64,000 nt of DNA from assembly GCF_964340395.1 (NCBI RefSeq), contig NC_135565.1, positions 22,224,209-22,288,208 on the forward strand, in the 5' to 3' direction. Under the pieces are notes generated by a model that was not told the origin of the DNA, did not search any database, and was given only the letters and a program-made list of their open reading frames with translations. Made by a program: the position numbers and the translations under genes. Positions 38,014-51,500 of the stretch are shown one piece after another. Origin of the DNA: Glandiceps talaboti. Lineage: Eukaryota; Hemichordata; Enteropneusta; Spengelidae. The stretch's first letter is position 1; every line of letters begins with the position of its first letter.

Positions 38014-41000
38014 GTATTTAAATAAAATAGTACATTTAAAATGTCTCGCATTTCATTAGTTTTCTATGTTTTGGCTAACGGTTTTCACATATGTTGTATA
38101 TTTTCAGACCGCAGCAATCTTCCTGTTAATCTGCAACTGCATGATAACCAAGAGGGAGAGAAAGAAAGTCTGACAACCAATGAAGAACATGCTGTCCAAG
38201 ACCAATCACCTGGGGCATCAAAAGGAGTGACTAATAAAGTGACAAAGTATGAACATAATTTAAAACGGAAGGCCATAGAAGTTATGAATGATAAAGAGGA
38301 CAGTGCACACGTTGCCAAAGTAGTGAAAACCACAGTAGGGGGAGGAGTGCATGTATCTGGAATGTCTGAAGGGTCACTAACCATCGTCTTAAACTTGCCC
38401 AGTCTCTTCTATTTATACAGATTACAGGCATGCTGTAGATCAGGTTTACTTGCCCATAAACTTGAACCATTGCTGATAACTGATGACATGAGAGAAGAGG
38501 CTGTCTTGGATGGAATACCATTACAGTTAAAGACAACCTATGATGAGGAGAAGTTTGCAGCAGTTGATAACTTCTTACTAAAAAGTAAGTAACTATATAT
38601 ATTGTGTTCTAGCATTCTAAAACAGGAAACTTAGAGAAGACAGCAATCTTCACGATGTCAAAAGTAACTTTAGAGCCAGAACAAGTATATATTTACTTTA
38701 TTGCCAAAAAAGAAAATAGAAATTGACATCATACATGTCATCTAAATAATTAAAGACATTGGCAATATTAGAGGCCTCAAAATAACTTTTCGCTAATCGA
38801 GTTTGATTCCTTCTCAAATTCGGTATGCAATGACGATATAAAGGACTAAATGAGTTGGAAATACATTACTAATACAAATACAGAGGTAAATGAGCGAAGA
38901 GAGTGTGAGAAAGTGACCTGTCTACATATTATAAATATGGCTTTGATTTAAAGCTTTCCTAAAAGAAATATTGCGATGCGAGAACCTAATTGATATAAGT
39001 TGGTATGAGTTTGGGTAAATCTCAAATTGCCATGACAGTAACCTTTATGATATCAAACTGATTGTGAAGTGTTTTCTAAAGTGACAGCGTGAATGTCAAT
39101 ATCATACACTTTTAGTACAGTGTTGTTATAACAGGTTCAATTATGCAACTTTTGAAAATATACTATATGTAATTACTTTGCATAAACTATTATTGTTTGT
39201 ATCACATCTTGCAGAGGGTGATGCCAATGTTGAGGATATATCTGATGATGAAGAAGAGGAGAGTGATGAACAAAAGGTAATTAGAGAATTTAAATTATTC
39301 GGACTTTGACATCACATTAAAGTAGAGCAGTACTAAGGCAAGTCTACTGTATTCAAAGACCAATAGCCCCCCCCCCCTCCAACAGATACAAAACTTATAA
39401 TTAAAGTAGAGCAGTACTGAGGTAAGTCTACTGTATTCAAAGACCAATAGCCCCCCCCCCCTCCAACAGATACAAAACTTATAATTAAAGTAGAGCAGTA
39501 CTGAGGCAAGTCTACTGTATTCAAAGACCAATAACACCCCCCCCCCCTCCAACAGATACAAAAGTTATCATTAAAGTAGAGCAGTACTAAGGCAAGTCTA
39601 CTGTATTCAAAGACCAATAGCCCCCCCCCCCCCCACAGATACAAAACTTATCATGAAAAAAGAGCAGTACTAAGGCAAGTCTACTGTATTCAAAGACCAA
39701 TAGCCCCCTCCCCCCCCCCAACAGATACAAAACATCATTAAAGTAGAGCAGTACTGAGGTAAGTCTACTGTATTCAAAGACCAATAGCACCCCCCCCCCC
39801 AACAGATACAAAACTTATCATGAAAATAGAGCAGTACTAAGACAAGTCTACTGTTTTCAAAGTCCAATAGCCCCCCCCCCCCGATACAAAACTTATCATG
39901 AAAATAGAGCAGTACTAAGACAAGTCTACTGTATTTAAAGTCCAATAGCCCCCCCCCCCCCCAACAGATACAAAACTTATAATTAAAGTAGAGCAGTACT
40001 AAGGCAAGTCTATTGTATTCAAAGACCAATAGCCCCCCCCCCCCCCATCAGATATAAAACTTATCATTAAAGTAGAGCAGTACTAAGGCAAGTCTACTGT
40101 ATTCAAAGACCAATAGCCCCCCCTCCCCCAACAGATACAAAACTTATCATTAAAGTAGAGCAGTAGTAAGGTAAGTCTACTGTATTCAAAGACCAATAGC
40201 CCCCCCCCCCCCCAACAGATACAAAACTTATCATTAAAGTAGAGCAGTACTAAGGTAAGTCTACTGTATTCAAAGACCAATAACCCCCCCCCCCAACAGA
40301 TACAAAACTTATCATTAAAGTAGAGCAGTACTAAGGCAAGTCTACTGTATTCAAAGACCAATAGCCCCCCCCCCCAACAGATATAAAACTTATAATTAAA
40401 GTAGAGCAGTACTAAGGCAAGTCTACTGTATTCAAAGACTAATAGCCCCCCCCCCCAACAGATACAAAACTTATAATTAAAGTAGAGCAGTACTAAGGTA
40501 AGTCTACTGTATTCAAAGACCAATAGCCCCCCCCCCCTCCCCCAACAGATACAAAACTTATCATTAAAGTAGAGCAGTACTAAGGCAAGTCTACTGTATT
40601 CAAAGACCAATAACCCCCCCTCCCCCCCAACAGATACAAAACTTATCATTAAAGTAGAGCAGTACTAAGACAAGTCTACTATATTCAAAGACCAATAGCC
40701 CCCCCCCCCAACAGATACAAAACTTATCATTAAAGTAGAGCAGTACTAAGGCAAGTCTACTGTATTCAAAGACCAATAGCCCCCCTCCCCCAACAGATAC
40801 AAAACTTATAATTAAAGTAGAGCAGTACTATGGCAAGTCTACTGTATTCAAAGACCAATAGCCCCCCCCCCCCCCCCCAACAGATACAAAACTTATCATT
40901 AAAGTAGAGCAGTACTATGGCAAGTCTACTGTATTCAAAGACCAATAGCCCCCCCCCCCCCCCCCAACAGATACAAAACTTATAATTAAAGTAGAGCAGT

Positions 41001-44000
41001 ACTAAGGCAAGTCTACTGTATTCAAAGACCAATAGCCCCCCCCCCCCTCCCCCAACAGATACAAAACTTATCATTAAAGTAGAGCAGTACTAAGGCAAGT
41101 CTACTGTATTCAAAGACCAATAGCCCCCCTCCCCCAACAGATACAAAACTTATCATTAAAGTAGAGCAGTACTAAGGCAAGTCTACTGTATTCAAAGACC
41201 AATAGCCCCCCCCCCCCCCCCAACAGATATAAAACTTATAATTAAAGTAGAGCAGTACTAAGGCAAGTCTACTGTATTCAAAGACTAATAGCCCCCCCCC
41301 CCCCAACAGATATAAAACTTATCATTAAAGTAGAGCAGTACTAAGGCAAGTCTACTGTATTCAAAGACTAATAGCCCCCCCCCCCCCCCCCCAACAGATA
41401 CAAAACTTATAATTAATGTAGATCAGTACTATGGCAAGTCTACTGTATTCAAAGACCAATAGCCCCCCCCCCCCAACAGATACAAAACTTATCATTAAAG
41501 TAGAGCAGTACTAAGGCAAGTCTACTGCATTCAAAGACCAATAGCCCCCCCCCCCCCCAACAGATACAAAACTTATAATTAAAGTAGAGCAGTACTAAGG
41601 CAAGTCTACTGTATTCAAAGACCAATAGCCCCCCCCCCTCCCCCAACAGATACAAAACTTATAATTAAAGTAGAGCAGTACTAAGGCAAGTCTACTGTAT
41701 TCAAAGACCAATACCCCCCCCCCCCAACAGATACAAAACTTATCATTAAAGTAGAGCAGTACTAAGGCAAGTCTACTGCATTCAAAGACCAATAGCCCCC
41801 CTCCCCCAACAGATACAAAACTTATCATTAAAGTAGAGCAGTACTAAGGTAAGTCTACTGTATTCAAAGACCAATAGCCCCCCTCCCCCAACAGATACAA
41901 AACTTATCATTAAAGTAGAGCAGTACTAAGGCAAGTCTACTGTATTCAAAGACCAATAGCCCCCCCTCCCCCAACAGATACAAAACTTATCATTAAAGTA
42001 GAGCAGTACTAAGGTAAGTCTACTGTATTCAAAGACCAATAACCCCCCCCCCCAACAGATACAAAACTTATCATTAAAGTAGAGCAGTACTGAGGTAAGT
42101 CTACTGTATTCAAAGACCAATAGCCCCCCCCCCCCCAACAGATACAAAACTTATCATTAAAGTAGAGCAGTACTAAGGCAAGTCTACTGTATTCAAAGAC
42201 CAATAACCCCCCCCCCCCCAACAGATACAAAACTTATCATTAAAGTAGAGCAATACTAAGGTAAGTCTACTGTATTCAAAGACCAATAACCCCCGCCCCC
42301 CCCCCCAACAGATACAAAACTTATCATTAAAGTAGAGCAGTACTAAGGTAAGTCTACTGCATTCAAAGACCAATAGCCCCCCCCCCCCCCCAACAGATAC
42401 AAAACTTATAATTAAAGTAGAGCAATACTAAGGCAAGTCTACTGTATTCAAAGACCAATAACCCCCCCTCCCCCCGCTCCCCCAACAGATACAAAACTTA
42501 TAATTAAAGTAGAGCAGTACTAAGGCAAGTCTACTGTATTCAAAGACCAATAGCCCCCCCCCCCTCCCCCAACAGATACAAAACTTATAATTAAAGTAGA
42601 GCAGTACTAAGGTAAGTCTACTGTATTCAAAGACCAATAACCCCCCCCCCCCCCAACAGATACAAAACTTATAATTAAAGTAGAGCAGTACTAAGGTAAG
42701 TCTACTGTATTCAAAGACCAATAGCCCCCCCCCCTCCCCCAACAGATACAAAACTTATCATTAAAGTAGAGCAGTACTAAGACAAGTCTACTGTATTCAA
42801 AGACCAATAACCCCCCCCCCCCCCAACAGATACAAAACTTATCATTAAAGTAGAGCAGTACTAAGGGAAGTCTACTGTATTCAAAGACCAATAAACCCCC
42901 CCCCCCCCCCAACAGATACAAAACTTATCATTAAAGTAGAGCAGTACTAAGGCAAGTCTACTGTATTCAAAGACCAATAGCCCCCCCCCCCCCCAACAGA
43001 TATAAAACTTATAATTAAAGTAGAGCAGTACTAAGGCAAGTCTACTGTATTCAAAGACTAATAGCCCCCCCCCCCCCAACAGATATAAAACTTATCATTA
43101 AAGTAGAGCAGTACTAAGGCAAGTCTACTGTATTCAAAGACTAATAGCCCCCCCCCCCCCCCCAACAGATACAAAACTTATAATTAATGTAGATCAGTAC
43201 TATGGCAAGTCTACTGTATTCAAAGACTAATACCCCCCCCCCCTCAAGTTATCATGAATTTGTTATAAATGAGGAAAGAAAAGTGACATGTGTAGGAATT
43301 GAACCCATGTGCCCTAAACACTAGTCATAGTGCTCTATCTAACTAGCTGAGCTAAAGTGCCAACTGACAGATGACGTGAATTTGTCCTGATGTGTACCTT
43401 CTTTCCTCAAGGCAGTGGTGAGAAGTCAACTCTTTTTATAATGCTGTAACCTTTAACCTACGGATCTAAATAGATTCACAGGTCTCCCTGCCTAAAGGGT
43501 GGCCAACTTAGGAATCAGTTATTAAAGTAAGGCTAGTCTTCTTGAAACAGTTTCCCACGGAGCCCGCAGGTGCTATGTTTGCCGGGCCTGGGTGACTCTG
43601 GGATAGCCTGTGGACTGACTGGGAAAGCCTTGACAGTTCCACAGCAACGTGATATAGAGCGTGCTACATAGCCCTGTCACGTAGTTCCAAACCCGAATGG
43701 ATCTCTGTAGCATTTGTGTTTGTTTGTTTGTTTGTGTGTATTTGTCTGCATAACAGAAAATCGCTGGGAGGAATTCCCAGCACAAAAAAATTAAGTAAAA
43801 AACAACAACAAAAAAACAACAACAAAAACAAGTTTTTGGGTTTGCCATAAATGATAGAAACTCACCAAAAAGTATTTCAAAGTTATTAAACAATTTGTTC
43901 TTTGACCTTGTAGATGTAGGTCAAGGTCAAAGATCAAGATGCAAAAAAAAAAGCTTGCCTTTGGTAATATAGGGATAGACACTCAGATTGAGTCTATGTA

Positions 44001-47000
44001 TTCATCTTCAGTTATGGAAGTGCTTTTTATATTATTGATTATGTGGGTAGGCACTTGAATTGTGTCTGTATACATTAAACATTCAAAATTTAGGACAAAA
44101 TTGAGTAATGGATGTCTGAGATATGGCTGAATATGAACCAACAGGAATTTTATTATCATGGGTCACTCCTACAGCTGTCCAGGCTGTACCCACTGAGGTC
44201 TAATAAGGGTGTATATATCATAAGGCAGATCAAATGTTAAACAATTCATCAAATGAATATAGAATTAAATCACAGTCATAACATAGATATATATATGAAG
44301 TCGTCTTTTACTACATACATTGTACATGTACTTATTAATTTCATTTCTTCCACAATTGTTTTTAGACAGAGCAAGAAGAGTTTTCAAGTGTAGACGTGGG
44401 ATTGGCAAGATATCAAGCAGATGATGTTTCACAGGCAGTAAAAGGTAAGTATTGTCAGTAAAAATTACACAATACAGTTATTCTTGGTTTAACTGAGATT
44501 TCTAATTGTACAGGATTTACTATTAAAAATGAAATTTACTATTTTGCTATATCAACACTTATTTGGTGAGATTATTGCCAAAATAGAATTATGTATATGT
44601 GATTTTATGTTTTTATTTCATCATTTAATCATTCATATATGATTTTGTCACAATTTCATTACATGGTGATTTAATCATTATTTAGTTGTAATTTAAAACA
44701 AAAACCAACAGAGCTTCATATTCATTCATTCATTCATTCATTCATTCATTCATTCATCCATTCATTCATTCATTCCAAAAAGAAATTTCTCTACTGAACC
44801 GTGTCAGGAATGATTAGTAACTCATTGTTCCGTTCTTTTAATGTGTCTGCCTTTGTTTTAATTAGTGACTGTCTCTTCATTTTTTAACTGTATTTATTGT
44901 ACACAGTTTAATGTATATTGTGTCCTTGTCTGAAATTGTTTCCTGGATGGTTTTTATTGTTCTACTGTTGCACAAAGGATTGCCAATGTTTGGATAACAA
45001 AGATGTATTTTATTGTATTGTTTTTATTTTATTTTATTTATTTATTAAGCCTTCACAAGAAGAGAAACCAAAAAAGAAAAAAAAAAGAAAACATGATACA
45101 TTACAATCATAAAATACAATATAATGTTAAAATGGCATCAACAACATGCTAAGAATTTCACAATTAACTCTGTGGATCCTTCACATATAAAAGCTGTCAG
45201 ATTGTATTGTATTGTATTGTATTGTATTGTATTGTGTTGTGTTGTGTTGTGTTGTGTTGTGTTGTGTTGTATTGTGTTGTGTTGTATTGTGTTGTGTTGT
45301 GTTGTGTTGTGTTGTGTTGTGTTGTGTTGTATTGTATTGTATTGTATTGTATTGTATTGTATTGCATTGCATTGTATTGTATTGTATTGTATTGTATTGT
45401 ATTGTATTGTATTGTATTGTATTTCATCATCATCCCATGATTTAGTATTGCTCATATTCAGGTGTCTGGATGACTACATGCCAGATGCTTGATTTACAAA
45501 TCACTGCAGCTACAATTCTGTCTATATCTACAGAGTATGATTAGTCATAGAATAGCAGAAAACTTTAACAACAAATAGATTGAAATAATTCTAAAGTTGT
45601 CATTGGTTTATTTTACACAGGAAAGAGGTCACAGTTCCTCTACATCAAGGTAAACCCAAAAATGGAAACCAAAGATTCAACTATTATCAGATACATTACC
45701 ATGCTACATGGTGCAAAGAGTTGTATACGACTGAGAGGACAACATTCAAATATCATCCAAGCTGATGTAGAGATGTCTGAAAAGATCCAACATATTCTAC
45801 ATTCTAAAAGTGAGATCTTGAGACTGATGGGAATCCAAAGTTATCTTTGGTCTGATATGGAAAGCATGTATTCTACAATTTCAGGTAAATATATAATTGA
45901 AGACTTACATTCTACTTCAATTTTTTAGTGTGACAAACACTGAACGAGTTCTTCATGGCAGCTGGTAATCTCCTCAAAAAAGGCTAATCCGCCTAGTAAG
46001 GTTATGATTGATGATAACATAATTATCTACTGTTGCAAATAGTTACTATAAAATCACAAAGTCTGTAACTTGTATAATGGATAGCTTTGTCAAGTGATAG
46101 ACAAGAAAGAGTGCATGAGTGAAGAACATTGAAAAAGAGCGACAGCTAGGGGACACCAAAATGAGTTCTTTGCAAGAATGGAACATAATTTAAAACAGTT
46201 CAGTTCAACAAGTCTATTCAGATTATTGGACAGCACCCATTGTAATAGTGCCCCCTCAGGTGGTGCCTAGCCTGTGGGGGTTGGGGTTGGAATGGTCTAA
46301 TAACATATATCTCTTTATATTGCAGCACTTAAGAAGCAGATCATGAAACATGGCACATCAACAGCGACTCTACGTAAATCCTCAACTTCAACTTTATCCA
46401 TGAGGAGTTTACTACCTTTACCAAGACAATCCAAGCTGTATCCTGAGTTGGTCCAAGATGTGCTTGGAAGCGTACATAGACTGCAGTCAGAGAGTCACAT
46501 CCTAAAAAACGAATTAGATGAAGCAAAATATGAAAAGGTTGTGCTAGTTGAACAAATTAAAACTTTAACAAAGAAGTCTGAAATTGCAGAAAATCGTGTG
46601 GTTCAACAGCTTGTTGATAATAGTAATCACATTCATACAATAGAAAGTCTCAAAAGAGAACAAAAAGAGAAAGATCTTCATAATGCTGACCTTGAAACAA
46701 AGCTTTCAAAACTTCAGTTAAAGCTCACACAATATAAAGAACTTATTCCACAGGAGCTACATCCAAAGCTGGAAGTTGAAGATTTGGAGAAAACCAGTAC
46801 AACAGAAAAAGAGAAAGAAAAGGGTAAGTAAATTAAAAGCTTTGTTTATCTTTGTCACTTACACTCACATTTATTGTAAATATTATTTCATATGTATTCA
46901 GTACCAAACTGTACACATTGTGTATATTAAAACAGAATTTTGTAAAAATTGATCTAGGACCAGAAGATGCTGACATACCTGAGACAAGTACAGATACTGA

Positions 47001-50000
47001 AATGGGACAAAAACCAACACATGATGAACCTAAGAAATCAATACCAGAGGGTAGTGCAGACATACAAGGAAAGGAACAGAAAGGTTTGTGAAAAATAACA
47101 CAATAGTATTGTAGTAAACTATATAGTTTGTGTATTATTTAAATAATTATCCACATGGTGATCCAGCCCTGTTGTTACCTAAGCAATTTATACCATCATT
47201 TTACTATTGCTATGGAACACTATTTTGAAAATTATTCCTCAGTCACTGTTCAGTGGAAGTCCTTGCCATGGATACATATGAAATATCACAACATCATATA
47301 TTTGTGATTGCTTTATTTAATTGTAACAGGCACTTTGAAGTCATGACTATTTTCAGATATTGCATATGACAAGGACTTCCAATCAACAATGAATGAGTGA
47401 GTGACAAGTTTCAAATTAATGTATCTGTGCAATGATGCATAGAACGACCAGGGTATAAAACCCATAGTTTCTGTTTCTGTCAAACTGACTTGCATGTGGT
47501 AATGAATATAATTATGATTCGTTTTTTTATAAATAATTTTCTATTTTCTAAAAACTATATCCAGTTTCATAACTTTGATATTTTTATACTTCAAAACATG
47601 GATCCACATATTATGAGCATGAATAAATGTCTTCAAATGATGAGATTATTGAGTATTATGAATCATGGTATCAACCAAGTTATCTCCAGAACGAGTAAGT
47701 TTTGTACTTTTGAATTAGACTCAAACGTAAGATTGTATGTACTGACAAAGCATTTGACAAATAATTCATACTAGTATGAAATGAACAATGATAGTTTCCA
47801 TATGTAGTGATTGTGTCCATTGCTACTTACTTTGCAGAAAAGCGAGATTCTGTTGGAATTGTAACCAAACTCAGGAGGTTTTTCGAGGGAGACCCTGAAG
47901 AGAATGAAAGGAAGCGATTGAAGGAGGAAGAGAAAAGGTTAGAGGAAGAGAAAAGGTTAGAGGAAGAGAAAAGGTTAGAGGAAGAGAAAAGGTTGAAGAA
48001 AAGGCTAGAGGAAGAGAAAAGGTTAAAAGACATGGAAAAAGGTAGGTTTTATATTATACTACAATGTATATACCATTCTTCTATATATACACACATACAC
48101 TGCTTGAATACAACATATACAGTCATGTAAAGAACTACATGTACACTGCTTGAATACAGTATGTATATATATACAGTCATGTAAGGGACTACATGTACAC
48201 TGCTTGAATACTGTATGTATACATATACAGTCATGTAAAGAACTACATGTACACTGCTTGAATACAGTATGTATATATATACAGTCATGTAAGGGACTAC
48301 AAGTACTCTGCTTGAATACAGTATGTATACATATACAGTCATGTAAGGGACTACAGTTGTTGTTGTTGTATTTTATTTATTAACGTGTCCTATGTGGATT
48401 TAAAGTATACATTTGTTTATATGATCTGGTACAATTGTTCTTAAAACTTGCCACATCCAGCCCCTTGGGCTTATAAGACACAAATCCAATTTGTTGCAAA
48501 ATAAATAAATAAATACATAAAGAAAGAAACATTTTTTTTTTCAAGTGTGAGGAGTATATCTTACAAATTATACATTTTCTCCTTTCTCTTATTATAAGCA
48601 TCAAAGATAAAGTTTGCCAACAGGTCAGGTGTTTTGATCATCAGTAGTTCAATCTTATCCATAATTTGAAAAGCACTGAAATCTGGGTATAAAGCACACA
48701 CTCTACTAAATAAGGTATCTCTTAAAGAATTATAAAGACAGCAATCAAAAAGAAAGTGTTTCTCATCTTCAATTTCTGATCCTAAACAAAAATTACAGGT
48801 TCTATCCTCCACTGGTAGTTGTTGAAATCTACCTGTTTCTATTTTTAAAGGTAAAATGCCAGTTCTAAACTGAGCGAGAATAGAGCGTTTCGGTCTTGAC
48901 AATGGTTGCAGTAAATAATTTTCTGTTTCATATTTTTTCTTAAAAGAAACATATGTTCTTAACTTGGGTTTTCTACACACATCAGTAAACCACTTCCTTT
49001 CAAAAGTCTCTTTTAACTTTCAAGAGGCATCATCCAAATTTAAAGCTTCAAGATTGAAAAACTTATTTTGTAAATTAATATTTCTGAATACATTAGCTAT
49101 GTCATAAGACCAATTCTTGTATCTATCTCTTAGATTGTAATCCCACAAAAAGACAGCTTTAGTGATTCTATCATTTGGCATCTTAACCACTCTATTCCAA
49201 AATCTGAGAATATTCAGTTTATGTCTCACATTAGATGAAGTCCAACCCATGTCACCATTTATGGCAAGTTTTGGTGCAAATTAAATGCACCCCAAGAAAA
49301 TATCTTATTGCTCTATTTTGTAAAGATTCACATTTCATATTATCAACATAACCCCATATCCCAGAGCAATAATCTGCAATTGGTATAACACAAGAGTCGA
49401 ATAAAGTGGTAAAAGTGCGAAATCTAAAATCCCTGTATTTGTGTATTTTTGAGATTACAGCTCCTAACGCCCTGCCCGCTGCATCACATAGTGTACCTGC
49501 TGTTACCTCAAAATTTAAAAATTCGTCCAGTACAACCCCAAGATATTTGTAACTAGGAACCATAACTAATGCTTTATCGTTGTATTGAAAAACAAAATTT
49601 GTTCTCTCAATATTTGGACCCCTAAAGTGTACAATTTGTGTTTTGGCCTCATTAACGACCATACGCCACTTTTGACACCAGTGGGCGAGTACCGTGATTG
49701 CTCCTTGAAGTTTATCTTCGGAATCTGATACAATCACTATATCATCAGCATAAAGTAGGACACTAATCATCCGATCACCCACTGGAATGCCAATGCCAAG
49801 GTCATTAATTTCGACTGCTAAATCATTTAAGTATACCGAAAATAAAGTGGGAGAAAGAACATCCCCCTGTCTAGGGACTACAAGTACACTGCTTGAATAC
49901 AGTATGTATACATATTTTTTTTATACAGTCATGTAAGGGACTGCAAGTATACTACTTGAATACAGTATGTATATACATATACTGTCATGTAAGGGACTAC

Positions 50001-51465
50001 AAGTACACTGCTTGGATACAATATGTATACATATACAGTCATGTAAGGGGCTACACGTACACTGCTTGAATACTGTATGTATGCATATACAGTCATGCAA
50101 GGGACTACAAGTACACTGCTTGAATACTGTATGTATACATATACAGTCATGTAATGGACTATATATACACGTACACTGCTTGAATACTGTATGTATGTAT
50201 ATATATACAGTCATGTAAGGGACTACAAATACACTGCTTGAATACTGTATGTATACATATACAGTCATGTAAGGGACTACAAGTACACTGCTTGAATACA
50301 GTATGTATACATATACAGTCATGTAAGGGCGCCCTCACCAAACAGGAAAGCTTCCATTAGCTCTCAGAAAGCTGTCAAAGACTACCCTTCGATAGCTATC
50401 CAAGGAAGACTTTGATAGCTATCATCAAGGTGGTGATAACCCTCAGACACAGTAGAGGCAGGTATCTACTTAGCCATCGAGAGCTAGTTAGCCTTCCGAT
50501 AGCTATACCTTAGCTCTGTGAGAGCACGAATTATTTAAATGAGAAGGCTAACTGAGCCGTTGATAGCTATCATTGATAGCTATCATTGATAGCTATCATT
50601 TTATGTAAATGAGGTGGATTGCTCAGCCATTGATAGCTATCATATACCCGTAGATAGCTATTTTCCTATCGATAGCTATCCATTCTTAGGGGGTATTTTA
50701 CATGACGAGAGATATATAGCTAAGCCTTCCGATAGCTATTCTCAGAACATGAATTAGCCTTCCGATAGCTTACTTACCATCTGATAGCTATCATGTACCT
50801 GCTGATAGATATTCTGTTCAAGTTATTGTACTAGTCAAAATATCCAACCTTGAGTGTACGAGTGTCTGTCAGTTGCAAGCCAAGTATGCTTCAATAATAA
50901 ACTGGATAGCAACCACTCTTACCATCAAGATGTAGTAGAGAAATATGCACTAGCAACTTAGTAAATGATTGTTAGCCGGGATCTTTAAATAGCTACAAAT
51001 ACCTTGACTATCAAACAATATTTTCACCAAAATGCACAAAGTTCTGTAAGTAGAAGCCATACAAAAGCATATACCACTGTAAACGAAACAAATTTAAGTG
51101 ATAATACTACATTTATTTCATTTTTAAAAAAAATCAGATTGGTGCAACACATATCTGATAATAGGAACCATTGAAAATCAGAATCGACGTTGTTTGAAAT
51201 ATAAATGTCAGGAGAGGCAGTATAAGGAACAACAACTTAAATAGCTCAATAAGACAATCAAAAGTTACAAATAATGTAATTGGAAATCAATATTGTACCA
51301 TAGTTCAATAAGTCAGAAGAAGACATTGAAACATTTTCTCAAAATAATGAATGTTACAAAATTGTCACTTATTATCAATATTGAACACAGATCAGTATTT
51401 CAAAATTAGGCACTGGAACTCATTGAAAGTTCATATGTCTTCATGAACAACCTCACCAATACGCT

Positions 51466-51500
<35 letters not shown>

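Noticed and set aside
39295-43079. Many minus-strand frames with LLVFEYSRL...CICWGGG repeats
   Set aside because: They are readings of the 83-bp poly-C array; frame changes with each C-run length show no coding constraint.
43295-43361. Functional tRNA gene on the minus strand
   Set aside because: A and B boxes are present, but acceptor and anticodon stems pair poorly and related tails are dispersed; a SINE head fits better.
47249-47380. GGAAGTCCTTG / CAAGGACTTCC inverted pair as a MITE
   Set aside because: Only 11 bp pair and nothing else between or outside the arms matches; could be chance.
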